Assembly: GCA_020444515.1 (NCBI GenBank)
Contig: JAHLKX010000008.1
Location: 62,001 to 126,000 of the forward strand
Origin: Bacteroidota bacterium
Lineage (GTDB): Bacteria; Bacteroidota; Bacteroidia; Bacteroidales; JAADJA01
Direction of reading: 5' to 3'
DNA: 64,000 nt
In this document: piece by piece, positions 1-12,699 of the stretch
How positions within the stretch are numbered: the stretch's first letter is position 1
How the letters are laid out: every line of letters starts with the position of its first letter
Made by a program: the position numbers and the translations under genes
The notes under the pieces: generated by a model
Database searches by the model: none
What the model was told of the DNA's origin: nothing
Seen by the model: the letters and a program-made list of their open reading frames with translations, nothing else

Positions 1-111
1 CGTTCACTTGTACTTCTGGTTGGTAAAAGAAGAAAACTTCTGGATTACCTGAAGAAAAACGATATTGAACGGTACAGGGCAATTATAAAAAAGCTTGGTC
101 TGAGAAAGTAG
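1..111 (+). CDS. rpsO: 30S ribosomal protein S15, C-terminal end (partial)
   Basis: The first 37 codons of the window are the 3' end of a gene whose beginning lies outside. The translation contains the S15 signature segment [17 protein letters not shown] and ends in a basic tail (IIKKLGLRK). S15 binds 16S rRNA early in assembly of the 30S platform. The next gene is pnp; the rpsO-pnp order is conserved across many bacteria. A strong intrinsic terminator separates the two here. The call is secure although only 36 residues are visible. Confidence 0.93.
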   Translation, partial: RSLVLLVGKRRKLLDYLKKNDIERYRAIIKKLGLRK

Positions 112-125
112 GAAAAAAAACTGAA

Positions 126-149
126 AGGCAATGTAAATTGCCTTTTTTT
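126..149 (+). terminator. Intrinsic terminator of rpsO
   Basis: A perfect 7-bp stem (AGGCAAT/ATTGCCT) with a GTAA loop runs directly into seven T residues. It lies 15 bases after the rpsO stop and ends 18 bases before the pnp ATG, so part of pnp transcription is probably read-through or starts in this short gap. Confidence 0.85.
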
Positions 150-167
150 GTATTAATGTAAATAATA

Positions 168-2300
168 ATGAGTAAAACAGGAATTCAAAAATCAATTACC
201 CTGGCCGATGGCAGGGAAATTACAATAGAAACCGGCAAATTAGCCACCCAAGCTGATGGATCAGTTGTTGTTAAAATGGGTGAAACCATGCTTTTAGCAA
301 CCGTGGTATCCAATAAAGAACCTAGAGAAAACGTAGACTTTCTTCCATTATCGGTTGATTATCAGGAAAAATATGCAGCAACCGGAAGATTTCCGGGAGG
401 ATTTTTTAAGCGTGAAGCACGCCCTTCAGAATATGAAATTTTAATTGCACGTTTAGTCGACAGAGCGCTTCGCCCATTATTTCCCAGTGATTATCACGCG
501 GAAACACAAGTCTTGATCACCCTTATTTCTGCCGATAAAAACACAATGCCTGATGCATTGGCTGCACTCGCAGCATCATCTGCCCTTTCCGTTTCAGATA
601 TCCCATTCAACGGTCCCATATCAGAGGTACGTGTGGGTCGTAAAAACGGTCAATTGATCGTCAATCCTTCTGTATCTGATATTGATTTACTCGATCTCGA
701 TATAATGGTAGCTGCGACCATGGATAACATCATGATGGTTGAAGGAGAAATGAAAGAGGTCAGTGAAGAAGAAATGTTGGAAGCATTGAAATTTGCGCAT
801 GATGCCATTAAACCGCAATGTCAGGCGCAACTTGACCTGGCTGCCATGATTGAAAAAGCTAAAGTAAAACGTGAATATTCACATGAAGATAATGATGAAG
901 CATTAAAAGAAAGGGTTTGGAAAGAAACGTATGATAAAGTATATGCTGTGGCCAAACAAGGAACAGCAAAGCATGAACGTCATGAGGAATTTGACAGGGT
1001 AAAAGAAGAATTTAAAGCAACCTTTTCCGAAGAAGAGCTGGAAGAAAAAGGAATGTTGATTGATCGCTATTATCATGATGTTGAGAAAGAGGCCATGCGT
1101 CGTATGATTTTGGATGAAAGCCAGCGTCTGGATGGAAGAGCATTGAATGAAGTCAGGCCCATTTGGTCGGAAGTCGATTATTTACCAGCAGCTCATGGTT
1201 CTGCCATTTTCACAAGGGGCGAAACCCAGTCGCTTACAACAGTAACACTCGGTACCAAGCTTGATGAACAAACCATCGATGGTGCTGTGATTGAAGGTAA
1301 AAGCAATTTTATTTTACATTATAACTTTCCTCCATTCTCAACCGGTGAAGCACGCATGATGCGGGGTACCGGTCGCCGTGAAATAGGACATGGAAACCTT
1401 GCTCTTCGTGCCTTGAAGTTTGTCATGCCCAAAGGCGAAGAGAATCCTTATACCGTCCGAATCGTTTCTGATATTTTGGAATCCAATGGCTCCTCATCAA
1501 TGGCCACTGTTTGTGCAGGCACTATGGCGCTCATGGATGCCGGGGTGAAAATTCTTAAACCCGTTTCTGGAATTGCCATGGGTTTGATAACCGACAAAGA
1601 TTCAAATAAATACTCGGTATTGTCTGATATCCTTGGTGATGAAGATCATCTGGGCGATATGGACTTCAAAGTTACCGGGACCCGTGATGGGATTACTGCC
1701 TGTCAGATGGACATCAAAGTCGAGGGATTATCTTATGAAATTTTGCAGAAGGCCCTTGATCAGGCCCGGGAAGGAAGACTCCATATCCTGAATGAAATGG
1801 AAAAAACCATCCAGCAACCCCGAGAAGATTATAAGCCACATGTACCTCGGATTGAAAAGATGTCTGTTCCCAAGGAATTCATTGGTGCAATCATTGGTCC
1901 TGGTGGAAAAGTCATTCAGGAAATCCAGGAATCCACCAATAGCACCATTGTGATCGAGGAAGTTGACAACCTGGGTATCATTGATATTGTTACCACTGAT
2001 AAAGCTTCAGCTGAGGCAGCCAAAGCACGGATCAAAGCCATTACGGCCGTACCGGAAGTTGGTGAAGTATACCTGGGAACAGTTAAGAACATTACAACCT
2101 TTGGGGCTTTTGTTGAAATACTTCCAAATAAGGAAGGGCTGTTGCACATTTCAGAAATTGACTGGAAGCACATTAAAGATGTAGAGAGTGTTTTGAAAAC
2201 CGGGGACAAAGTCAAAGTTAAATTGATAGACGTTGATGGAAAATCAGGCAAACTGAAATTATCCAGAAAAGTTCTTATTCCGCGTCCAGAGCGCAATTAA
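168..2300 (+). CDS. pnp: Polyribonucleotide nucleotidyltransferase (PNPase)
   Basis: This is a 3'-5' phosphorolytic exoribonuclease that degrades mRNA, and can add tails, in the cytoplasm. The 710-residue product has the full family layout: a first RNase PH domain (about 10-140, with [16 protein letters not shown]), an alpha-helical linker, a second catalytic RNase PH domain (about 322-545, with TRGETQSL and [12 protein letters not shown]), a KH domain with the GXXG loop in [12 protein letters not shown] (about 571) and a C-terminal S1 domain (about 632-700, [13 protein letters not shown]). Length is normal for the family. The ATG at 168 gives the expected N-terminus and follows the rpsO terminator. 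No defect is seen. Confidence 0.98.
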   Translation: MSKTGIQKSITLADGREITIETGKLATQADGSVVVKMGETMLLATVVSNKEPRENVDFLPLSVDYQEKYAATGRFPGGFFKREARPSEYEILIARLVDRALRPLFPSDYHAETQVLITLISADKNTMPDALAALAASSALSVSDIPFNGPISEVRVGRKNGQLIVNPSVSDIDLLDLDIMVAATMDNIMMVEGEMKEVSEEEMLEALKFAHDAIKPQCQAQLDLAAMIEKAKVKREYSHEDNDEALKERVWKETYDKVYAVAKQGTAKHERHEEFDRVKEEFKATFSEEELEEKGMLIDRYYHDVEKEAMRRMILDESQRLDGRALNEVRPIWSEVDYLPAAHGSAIFTRGETQSLTTVTLGTKLDEQTIDGAVIEGKSNFILHYNFPPFSTGEARMMRGTGRREIGHGNLALRALKFVMPKGEENPYTVRIVSDILESNGSSSMATVCAGTMALMDAGVKILKPVSGIAMGLITDKDSNKYSVLSDILGDEDHLGDMDFKVTGTRDGITACQMDIKVEGLSYEILQKALDQAREGRLHILNEMEKTIQQPREDYKPHVPRIEKMSVPKEFIGAIIGPGGKVIQEIQESTNSTIVIEEVDNLGIIDIVTTDKASAEAAKARIKAITAVPEVGEVYLGTVKNITTFGAFVEILPNKEGLLHISEIDWKHIKDVESVLKTGDKVKVKLIDVDGKSGKLKLSRKVLIPRPERN

Positions 2301-2335
2301 TTTCTGAAACCTTCTAGGTTTCTGAAACGTAAAAC

Positions 2336-2374
2336 TCCCGAAAAACAGATTACGTTAGCTTTTCGGGATTTTTT
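2336..2374 (+). terminator. Intrinsic terminator of pnp
   Basis: A 9-bp stem (TCCCGAAAA/TTTTCGGGA) with a 15-base loop is followed by six T residues, 35 bases after the pnp stop codon. Confidence 0.8.
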
Positions 2375-2463
2375 ATGGAACCATAAAAAATCCCGGTTTG
2401 ATGTTAAAATGCTAGCTGTTTAAAAACGTTATAAATACATTACGGTTATAATTAAATTTTGGA

Positions 2464-3327
2464 ATGAGGCAACTTAAAATCACGAAACAGGTCACCAACC
2501 GGGATACAGCATCACTCGAAAAATATCTACAGGAAATTGGAAAGGTCGACCTGATTTCTGCTGATGAAGAAGTCAAGCTTGCTCAACGAATTAAGCAAGG
2601 TGATAAACTGGCACTTGAAAAACTTACCAAAGCCAACCTCCGTTTTGTCGTTTCTGTTTCCAAACAATATCAGAATCAGGGTCTCAGTCTGCAGGATTTA
2701 ATCAATGAAGGGAATCTGGGGCTCATTAAAGCAGCCCAGCGATTTGATGAAACAAGAGGGTTTAAATTTATCTCTTACGCCGTTTGGTGGATCCGACAGT
2801 CGATCATGCAAGCCCTGGCTGAGCAATCCCGGATAGTGAGGCTGCCACTGAACCGCATCGGGACACTGAATAAAATTAACAGGGCATATGCCCAGTTGGA
2901 ACAAGAGTTTGAAAGGGAACCCAACAGCAGTGAAATCGCAAATATGTTACAGGTTAATGAAGATGAAATCAGGTCCTCTATTAAGGATGCAGGCCGGCAT
3001 GTTTCGATGGATGCACCGATGGTTACTGATGAAGAAACCAGCCTTTACGATGTGCTTCATAGTGATGATTCACCCCACCCTGACAAAGACCTGATCCATG
3101 ATTCTCTTAAAATTGAAATTGAAAGAGCAATTTCAACATTGACTGCTCGTGAAGCTGATGTGTTAAGATCCTATTACGGACTTAATTCAACTGCTCCACT
3201 ATCACTTGAAGAAATTGCCTTTAAATATGATCTAACCCGTGAACGGGTTCGGCAAATTAAAGAAAGGGCCATTCGGCGATTGAAACAAAGTTCCAGAAGC
3301 AATCTATTAAAAAACTATCTGGGTTAA
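2464..3327 (+). CDS. rpoD: Primary sigma factor RpoD/SigA, short Bacteroidota type
   Basis: This is the housekeeping sigma-70 subunit that directs RNA polymerase to TTG/TAnnTTTG promoters. At 287 residues it lacks region 1.1 and the non-conserved insert of proteobacterial RpoD, which is the usual state in Bacteroidota. Region 1.2 starts near residue 15 ([16 protein letters not shown]). Region 2 is very well conserved (about 58-118, with [27 protein letters not shown] and [10 protein letters not shown]). The region 4.2 helix-turn-helix lies near the end ([19 protein letters not shown]). It is a single gene between two terminators. Regions 2 and 4 match a group 1 factor rather than an alternative sigma. 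Confidence 0.96.
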   Translation: MRQLKITKQVTNRDTASLEKYLQEIGKVDLISADEEVKLAQRIKQGDKLALEKLTKANLRFVVSVSKQYQNQGLSLQDLINEGNLGLIKAAQRFDETRGFKFISYAVWWIRQSIMQALAEQSRIVRLPLNRIGTLNKINRAYAQLEQEFEREPNSSEIANMLQVNEDEIRSSIKDAGRHVSMDAPMVTDEETSLYDVLHSDDSPHPDKDLIHDSLKIEIERAISTLTAREADVLRSYYGLNSTAPLSLEEIAFKYDLTRERVRQIKERAIRRLKQSSRSNLLKNYLG

Positions 3328-3333
3328 GACACT

Positions 3334-3359
3334 GGCGGACTTTTGGTCCGCCTTTTTTT
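3334..3359 (+). terminator. Intrinsic terminator of rpoD
   Basis: A perfect GC-rich 7-bp stem (GGCGGAC/GTCCGCC) with a 5-base loop is followed by seven T residues, starting 7 bases after the rpoD stop. Confidence 0.9.
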
Positions 3360-3396
3360 ATGAAATCTTATTACTTTTACCCACAAAATAATCACC

Positions 3397-4044
3397 ATGA
3401 AAAAAATGATTGCCCCATCTATACTCTCTGCTGATTTTGGCCATTTGAAATCAGATATTGAAATGATCAATGAGAGCGACGCTGATTGGATTCACGTTGA
3501 CATCATGGATGGTGTATTTGTTCCCAATATTTCCTTTGGCTTTCCGATTATTAAAATCATTAAAAAATATGCCCGAAAACCGCTTGATGTTCATCTAATG
3601 ATCGTACAACCCGATCGTTATATTACCCGCTTTAAAGAAGCCGGCGCTGATATCCTTTCGGTTCAATATGAGGCCTGCACTCATTTGCACCGAACCGTTC
3701 AAAGCATTCATGGTGCAGGAATGAAAGCGGGAGTCGTTCTCAATCCTCACACCCCAGTCAATGTTCTTGAAGATATCATTGATGTGGTTGATCTTGTGCT
3801 GATCATGTCAGTCAATCCGGGTTTTGGGGGACAGAAATTTATTGAAAACACCTTTAATAAAATAGATCGACTTGTTAAAATGAAGTCACAACACAACGCC
3901 GAAGCATTGATTGAAGTTGATGGTGGAGTTGATTTTTCCAATGCCGAAAAGCTCTTCCAAAGAGGTGCCAATGTGCTTGTTGCCGGAAATAGCGTTTTTT
4001 CAGCTGAGAATCCGACAGAAATGATCAGCAAATTAAAAAAATAA
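3397..4044 (+). CDS. rpe: Ribulose-phosphate 3-epimerase
   Basis: The enzyme interconverts D-ribulose 5-phosphate and D-xylulose 5-phosphate in the pentose phosphate pathway. The 215-residue TIM barrel carries the family motifs in order: APSILSADF at the N-terminus, HVDIMDGVFVPN with the first catalytic Asp and metal ligands, DVHLMI, LIMSVNPGFGGQKF for phosphate binding, and EVDGGV with the second catalytic Asp near residue 175. Length is normal. The ATG at 3397 lies just after the rpoD terminator. No oddities are visible. Confidence 0.97.
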   Translation: MKKMIAPSILSADFGHLKSDIEMINESDADWIHVDIMDGVFVPNISFGFPIIKIIKKYARKPLDVHLMIVQPDRYITRFKEAGADILSVQYEACTHLHRTVQSIHGAGMKAGVVLNPHTPVNVLEDIIDVVDLVLIMSVNPGFGGQKFIENTFNKIDRLVKMKSQHNAEALIEVDGGVDFSNAEKLFQRGANVLVAGNSVFSAENPTEMISKLKK

Positions 4045-4160
4045 TCGGGTTTCTCCATTTTGATTATTTAAGATAGTAATGAGCTTTTCTTAAAGAAATC
4101 GGAAAATCACCGAACAAATTTGGACAAGGCCAGTATAAACAGCATCATTGAAGTTATTTT

Positions 4161-4832
4161 ATGCAAAAGTCGATCGCTGTTATTTCCGTCATGCTATTAC
4201 TTATAAGCACCTCACTTATTGGCCAGAATAAAAGTACCAAAGAGGTTGCCAAAACGGATTTCAATAGCAGATCAATCCTTCCTGAAAAATCATTTGACTT
4301 CATAACCCAATACGGAATCAACGTTGACGAGTTGGAGATTTATACCACCCTCGAAGATGTGCATATCCGAAATAAACCTGATTTCAATGGTGGGACCTAT
4401 GATATCATGATTCCCGAGGGGACCCATGTGGAAGTTTTTAAGTACCTCTCCAAACAGGCCTTTTATATTGTGCGATACGAAGAAGTATGGGGCTTTATTC
4501 CCTCCACCACCATTATCAAAAACAATAGCCAGAAACACCGGCTTCATGTAAGTGAAGTGGATCGCCAACCACAACTGATTTCAAACCTCGAGGTCACTTA
4601 TCCAAATGATGCATCCTTGAAAAGCATTGAAGGAACGGTTGTATTAAAAATAGACATCAGCAAAACTGGAGCGGTTACCAATGCTGTTGTAGAACAAAGC
4701 GTTCCGGGGCTGGATGAACATGCCATTGAAATTGTGAAAGACCTCAAATTTAAACCTGCATTGAAAAACGGAAAACCTGTTGAGGTATTCCAGAACTTCC
4801 CGGTCGATTTCAAACATCGCCAAACAGATTAA
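4161..4832 (+). CDS. Secreted protein with SH3-like and TonB C-terminal domains
   Basis: The 223-residue product starts with a signal peptide (about 1-22, hydrophobic core VMLLLISTSLIG). Residues about 55-125 resemble a bacterial SH3 domain (VHIRNKPDFNGG, then a VWGFIP strand). Residues about 140-215 are a TonB C-terminal domain (EGTVVLKIDISKTGAV, then LKFKPALKNGKPV), the part that normally contacts TonB boxes of outer-membrane receptors. There is no long proline-rich spacer and no second membrane segment, so after signal cleavage the TonB domain would be free in the periplasm unless the signal stays as an anchor. No exbB or exbD is nearby. Domain calls are by motif; the biological role is unknown. 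Confidence 0.75.
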   Translation: MQKSIAVISVMLLLISTSLIGQNKSTKEVAKTDFNSRSILPEKSFDFITQYGINVDELEIYTTLEDVHIRNKPDFNGGTYDIMIPEGTHVEVFKYLSKQAFYIVRYEEVWGFIPSTTIIKNNSQKHRLHVSEVDRQPQLISNLEVTYPNDASLKSIEGTVVLKIDISKTGAVTNAVVEQSVPGLDEHAIEIVKDLKFKPALKNGKPVEVFQNFPVDFKHRQTD

Positions 4833-4901
4833 AACCTCCGATTATTTCAATCTCTTCGTGAATTCATAATTTTCAAAAAGAAAATTGTGGGATTTTAAAT
4901 T

Positions 4902-4909
4902 TATATTTG
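4902..4909 (+). promoter_or_regulatory. -7 element (TATATTTG) of the pepD promoter
   Basis: A perfect match to the Bacteroidota -7 consensus TAnnTTTG lies 35 bases before the pepD ATG. The nearest upstream TTG (4885-4887) is only 14 bases away, shorter than the usual 17-23, so the -33 part is weak or absent. Confidence 0.5.
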
Positions 4910-4944
4910 TGCTTCAATTTGAAGTTTAACGATAATCGGCAACA

Positions 4945-6408
4945 ATGAACGAAGAATTATTGAAATTAGAACCCCGCAGACTTTGGTATTATTTTACTGA
5001 AATTCTGAAAATTCCACGTCCCTCAAAAAAAGAGGAAAAAATCATTAACTATTTACTCCGATTTGGCAAAGATCATCAGCTTGAAACATTACAGGATGAA
5101 ATAGGCAATGTTTTAATCAGGAAATCAGCGACACCTGGTATGGAAAACCGGAAAATGGTAGTCCTGCAAAGCCATGTTGATATGGTTTGTGAAAAAAACA
5201 GTGATGTTGATTTCGATTTTGACAACGATCCTATTCAATCTCGCATTGAAGATGGCTGGGTTAAAGCATCAGGAACCACACTGGGAGCCGATGATGGTAT
5301 TGGTATTGCTGCCCAATTAGCCATTCTGGAAGCAAAAGATATAGAACATGGTCCTATTGAATGTTTATTCACCATTGATGAGGAAACCGGATTAACCGGT
5401 GCTTTTGGCTTAAAACCAGGCTTTTTAAAAGGTAAGATATTGCTCAACCTTGATTCGGAAGATGATGGTGAACTGTTCATTGGTTGTGCCGGAGGAATTG
5501 ATACCGTGGCCAGCTTCATGCTTCAGAAAGCAGATGTTCCTGATGACCATGAACACTTTAGACTTCATGTTAAAGGATTGCTGGGAGGACATTCCGGGGA
5601 TGATATTTCCAAAGGCCGCGGAAATGCTAATAAAATACTTAATCGAATGCTTTGGCATGGAATGAATCAATGGGAACTTAAAATTGCCTATATTGATGCT
5701 GGGAATCTCAGAAATGCCATTGCTCGTGAAGCTTTTGCAATTGTATCCATGCCATCGGAAGATATTGAAAATTTCAAACAATATATTAAAGAATTCACTA
5801 AGCATGTAAAAGCCGAATTCAAGATTACTGAACCGGATTTAAGCATTGCATTAGAATCAACAGATAAACCAGATTTTTTGCTGGATAAGACATTGCAATA
5901 CAAACTGATCAATGCGATTTATGCGTGTCCACATGGAGTGATCGCCTGGTCAGCGGAAATACCCAATTTTGTTGAAACTTCCACGAACCTTGCTTCCATT
6001 AAATTTGAAAAAGACCGGATCCTTGTGACCACCAGTCAGCGCAGTTCGGTTGAATCAGCCAAACGGGATATCGCAAATATGGTCGCCAGTGTTTTTAATC
6101 TGGCCGAAGCCGAAGTAAAGCATTCAGATGGTTATCCCGGCTGGACGCCCAATCCGCACTCCGAAATTGTTGAAATAACACGACAGGAATATACCCGTTT
6201 GTTCAACGAAGATCCTAAAGTTTTGGCAATCCATGCTGGCTTGGAATGTGGTTTGATCGGAGATGTATATCCGGAGATGGATATGATCAGTTATGGCCCT
6301 ACTATTAAAGGCGCACACTCACCAGATGAAAGATTAAAAATCGATACGGTTGACAAATTCTGGAAATTAACACTTGAAGTACTGAAAAAGATTCCAGCAG
6401 TAAATTAG
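4945..6408 (+). CDS. pepD: Cytosolic beta-Ala-His/Xaa-His dipeptidase, peptidase family M20C
   Basis: This is an aminoacyl-histidine dipeptidase (carnosinase-like) that hydrolyses dipeptides in the cytoplasm with two zinc ions. The 487-residue protein has the M20 metal-site motifs in order: LQSHVDMV (His77), LGADDGIG with the bridging Asp, DEETGLTGAFG with the catalytic Glu and metal Glu, NLDSEDDGE, and a late His in KGAHSPDER. The dimerisation (lid) segment with GLLGGHSGDDI sits between the two halves. There is no signal peptide. The stop codon overlaps that of the convergent gene at 6405. Length and motifs fit PepD closely. Confidence 0.95.
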   Translation: MNEELLKLEPRRLWYYFTEILKIPRPSKKEEKIINYLLRFGKDHQLETLQDEIGNVLIRKSATPGMENRKMVVLQSHVDMVCEKNSDVDFDFDNDPIQSRIEDGWVKASGTTLGADDGIGIAAQLAILEAKDIEHGPIECLFTIDEETGLTGAFGLKPGFLKGKILLNLDSEDDGELFIGCAGGIDTVASFMLQKADVPDDHEHFRLHVKGLLGGHSGDDISKGRGNANKILNRMLWHGMNQWELKIAYIDAGNLRNAIAREAFAIVSMPSEDIENFKQYIKEFTKHVKAEFKITEPDLSIALESTDKPDFLLDKTLQYKLINAIYACPHGVIAWSAEIPNFVETSTNLASIKFEKDRILVTTSQRSSVESAKRDIANMVASVFNLAEAEVKHSDGYPGWTPNPHSEIVEITRQEYTRLFNEDPKVLAIHAGLECGLIGDVYPEMDMISYGPTIKGAHSPDERLKIDTVDKFWKLTLEVLKKIPAVN

Positions 6409-7058
6409 AATCCGGCTGCGAAACCTATTCGGATCCTGGGATTAGAATAAGGAGAGTACAATTCTTCGTTGAAATCCCATAAAACTTCTATGTACATATA
6501 ACTTCTTCCTCCTACTGGCTGACTTAAACCTCCCCCGAGGAAAACTCCCGTGAGGTTAATGCGTTCATTCTCCTCAACATATTGATTCCCAAAAGGATCA
6601 AAAATATTGCCATTGGGATTAAAACGATACTTATTTACAAAGGTAAGGGGTTCTATTTCACCATGGAGAAAGATATTCTCGATCACGGGTATTTCTGTTT
6701 TCGTCAGAAAATAGCGCATCCAAACACTCCCGCCATAAATGTTGGTTCTTAAATCCGACAGGGCACCATTGTCAATATTGTAATAATAATCCTTATAACG
6801 ATAAAATTTATAAGTTACTCCGATCCCTGCAATCAAGTCATCCGTAACAGAATAGCCAACAATGGGAGATATGTCCACCAATGAGGAGTAGGAGCCAAAA
6901 CTGAGTCCAAGAGCACCTCCAAAAGTTAAACGCTCGGTGAAGGACTTTTTTGGTTTTTCTATTGGTTTGGTATTTTGGGCACTTATACTATTTATATGTA
7001 GGGTCGATAAAAGTATGGTGATTCCATAAAAAACAATGATCCTCTTTTTCAATTTCAT
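6405..7058 (-). CDS. Outer-membrane beta-barrel protein of unknown function
   Basis: The 217-residue product has an N-terminal signal peptide ending near residue 27 (INSISAQ) and then alternating hydrophobic strands with turns rich in Tyr, Asn and Gly, typical of a small porin-like barrel (SFGSYSSLVDISPIVGYSV, YIEVLWDFNEEL). It ends in GFAAGF, a terminal aromatic residue as in many outer-membrane proteins. The gene is convergent with pepD and the two stop codons share bases 6406-6407. A TAATTTTG element at 7064-7071 (minus strand) would place transcription at or within a few bases of the ATG. No specific family is recognised; it resembles the general OMP_b-brl class. Confidence 0.7.
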   Translation of the reverse strand: MKLKKRIIVFYGITILLSTLHINSISAQNTKPIEKPKKSFTERLTFGGALGLSFGSYSSLVDISPIVGYSVTDDLIAGIGVTYKFYRYKDYYYNIDNGALSDLRTNIYGGSVWMRYFLTKTEIPVIENIFLHGEIEPLTFVNKYRFNPNGNIFDPFGNQYVEENERINLTGVFLGGGLSQPVGGRSYMYIEVLWDFNEELYSPYSNPRIRIGFAAGF

Positions 7059-7063
7059 AGGTA

Positions 7064-7071
7064 CAAAATTA
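7064..7071 (-). promoter_or_regulatory. -7 element (TAATTTTG) upstream of the 6405-7058 barrel gene
   Basis: A perfect -7 consensus on the minus strand ends only 5 bases before the ATG at 7058. If used with the normal 5-7 base distance to the start site, the message would be nearly leaderless. No TTG lies at 17-23 bases upstream. Confidence 0.4.
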
Positions 7072-7185
7072 GCTATTTAATAGAACAAAATTGACGCAAA
7101 AAAATTATTTAATTCAATTATTTTAATTTATAAGTATTCATTTTCAAACACTTAATTATTAATTAAAAAAAAATAAAATAATTGC

Positions 7186-7217
7186 TTGTTTTTTAAAAAT
7201 ATTAATCTCTATCTTTG
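7186..7217 (+). promoter_or_regulatory. rRNA operon promoter P1
   Basis: TTG (7186-7188), a 21-base spacer and TATCTTTG (7210-7217) form an almost ideal Bacteroidota promoter. An A/T-rich tract lies upstream (about 7100-7180), as expected for an UP-like region. It is the first of three -7 elements in the 460-base gene-free stretch before 16S. Confidence 0.75.
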
Positions 7218-7286
7218 CACCCGCTTTTAACAAATAGTTCTTTAAAAAATCTGAAACAAAAATGTGGCTGGGAGAATTAAAATGTT

Positions 7287-7294
7287 TATCTTTG
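7287..7294 (+). promoter_or_regulatory. rRNA operon promoter P2, -7 element (TATCTTTG)
   Basis: This is a second perfect TATCTTTG, 77 bases after the first and followed by the same GCA trinucleotide. No exact TTG sits at the right distance upstream; a TGTGG segment around 7263-7267 is the nearest substitute. Confidence 0.55.
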
Positions 7295-7346
7295 CAGTCC
7301 ATTTTTCCGGCATTAAAAAATTATTTAAAAATATTTTTAAAAAAAG

Positions 7347-7376
7347 TTGTCGGATAAAAAAAAGGTTGTAATTTTG
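7347..7376 (+). promoter_or_regulatory. rRNA operon promoter P3
   Basis: TTG (7347-7349), a 19-base spacer and TAATTTTG (7369-7376), again followed by GCAGC. It is the promoter closest to 16S, with a leader of about 135 bases that contains a boxA-like sequence. Confidence 0.7.
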
Positions 7377-7414
7377 CAGCCCGTTTCTGAAAAATAAAAC
7401 AGAACGAAACAACA

Positions 7415-7424
7415 TAGTTCTTTG
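7415..7424 (+). promoter_or_regulatory. boxA-like antitermination element in the 16S leader
   Basis: TAGTTCTTTG resembles bacterial boxA (E. coli TGCTCTTTAACA), the NusB/S10 binding site used in rRNA antitermination. The same core appears at 7235-7243 (TAGTTCTTT, between P1 and P2) and at 9423-9431 (AAGTTCTTTG, just before 23S). The repetition at both expected places supports the call. Confidence 0.6.
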
Positions 7425-7484
7425 AAAAAACTGAAGTAAAAAGCCTAGTAGCAAATATCCATTCCTGGAAATTTCCGGAATGAG

Positions 7485-9053
<1,569 letters not shown>

Positions 9054-9225
9054 ATGATCCTGATATTCAATATTAGGATTGATATTTGCTACAAGCTTTT
9101 ACTTCTTTTTTATATATTATCCCAAACGAGTACAAGTGAGGGCTCTTCCTTGGAGTTGATGGTTTATCCATAATCTCTTAAAAGAGCTTCGGGCATGAAG
9201 GGAAGAACCTATCAACACGGAATTT

Positions 9226-9299
9226 AGTCCCGTAGCTCAGTTGGTTAGAGCACTACACTGATAATGTAGGGGTCCGCAGTTCAAGTCTGCGCGGGACTA
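9226..9299 (+). tRNA. tRNA-Ile (GAT anticodon)
   Basis: The 74-base cloverleaf has acceptor arms AGTCCCG and CGGGACT, anticodon loop CTGATAA with anticodon GAT, a T arm with TTCAAGT and discriminator A. CCA is not encoded. It sits in the 16S-23S spacer before tRNA-Ala, the commonest spacer order in bacteria. Confidence 0.96.
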
Positions 9300-9309
9300 C
9301 TAGCTCTTT

Positions 9310-9383
9310 GGGGAATTAGCTCAGCTGGCTAGAGCACCTGCCTTGCACGCAGGGGGTCATCGGTTCGAATCCGATATTCTCCA
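9310..9383 (+). tRNA. tRNA-Ala (TGC anticodon)
   Basis: The 74-base cloverleaf has acceptor arms GGGGAAT and ATTCTCC (one G-U pair), anticodon loop CTTGCAC with anticodon TGC, a T loop containing TTCGAAT and discriminator A. It starts 10 bases after tRNA-Ile. Confidence 0.96.
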
Positions 9384-9422
9384 CAAACTCTCACTGTTTT
9401 AAGAGAGGTCCTTTACGGGATA

Positions 9423-9430
9423 AGTTCTTT

Positions 9431-9431
<1 letters not shown>
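9423..9431 (+). promoter_or_regulatory. boxA-like element before 23S rRNA
   Basis: AAGTTCTTTG repeats the core seen in the 16S leader and lies immediately 5' of the 23S processing stem, the usual position of the spacer boxA. Confidence 0.55.
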
Positions 9432-12453
<3,022 letters not shown>

Positions 12454-12504
12454 ATTTAAGGTATTGATTCACCTTTGTCATTGACTTCGGTGAACGAAAG
12501 ATTT

Positions 12505-12613
<109 letters not shown>

Positions 12614-12619
12614 CTTTTT

Positions 12620-12654
12620 AACCCTGAAGTTTAACAACTTCAGGGTTTTTTTTT
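12620..12654 (+). terminator. Terminator of the rRNA operon
   Basis: A perfect 12-bp stem (AACCCTGAAGTT/AACTTCAGGGTT) with a TAAC loop runs into nine T residues directly behind 5S. It is the strongest hairpin in the window. Confidence 0.95.
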
Positions 12655-12670
12655 GCCTTCTTTTTATTAC

Positions 12671-12678
12671 TATTTTTG
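12671..12678 (+). promoter_or_regulatory. -7 element (TATTTTTG) of the putative porin gene
   Basis: A TAnnTTTG match lies 21 bases before the ATG at 12700. The nearest TTG (12653-12655) is 15 bases upstream and lies inside the rRNA terminator tail, so the promoter seems squeezed against the end of the rRNA operon. Confidence 0.4.
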
Positions 12679-12699
12679 ACAAAATTTCGTTACTAGCTG

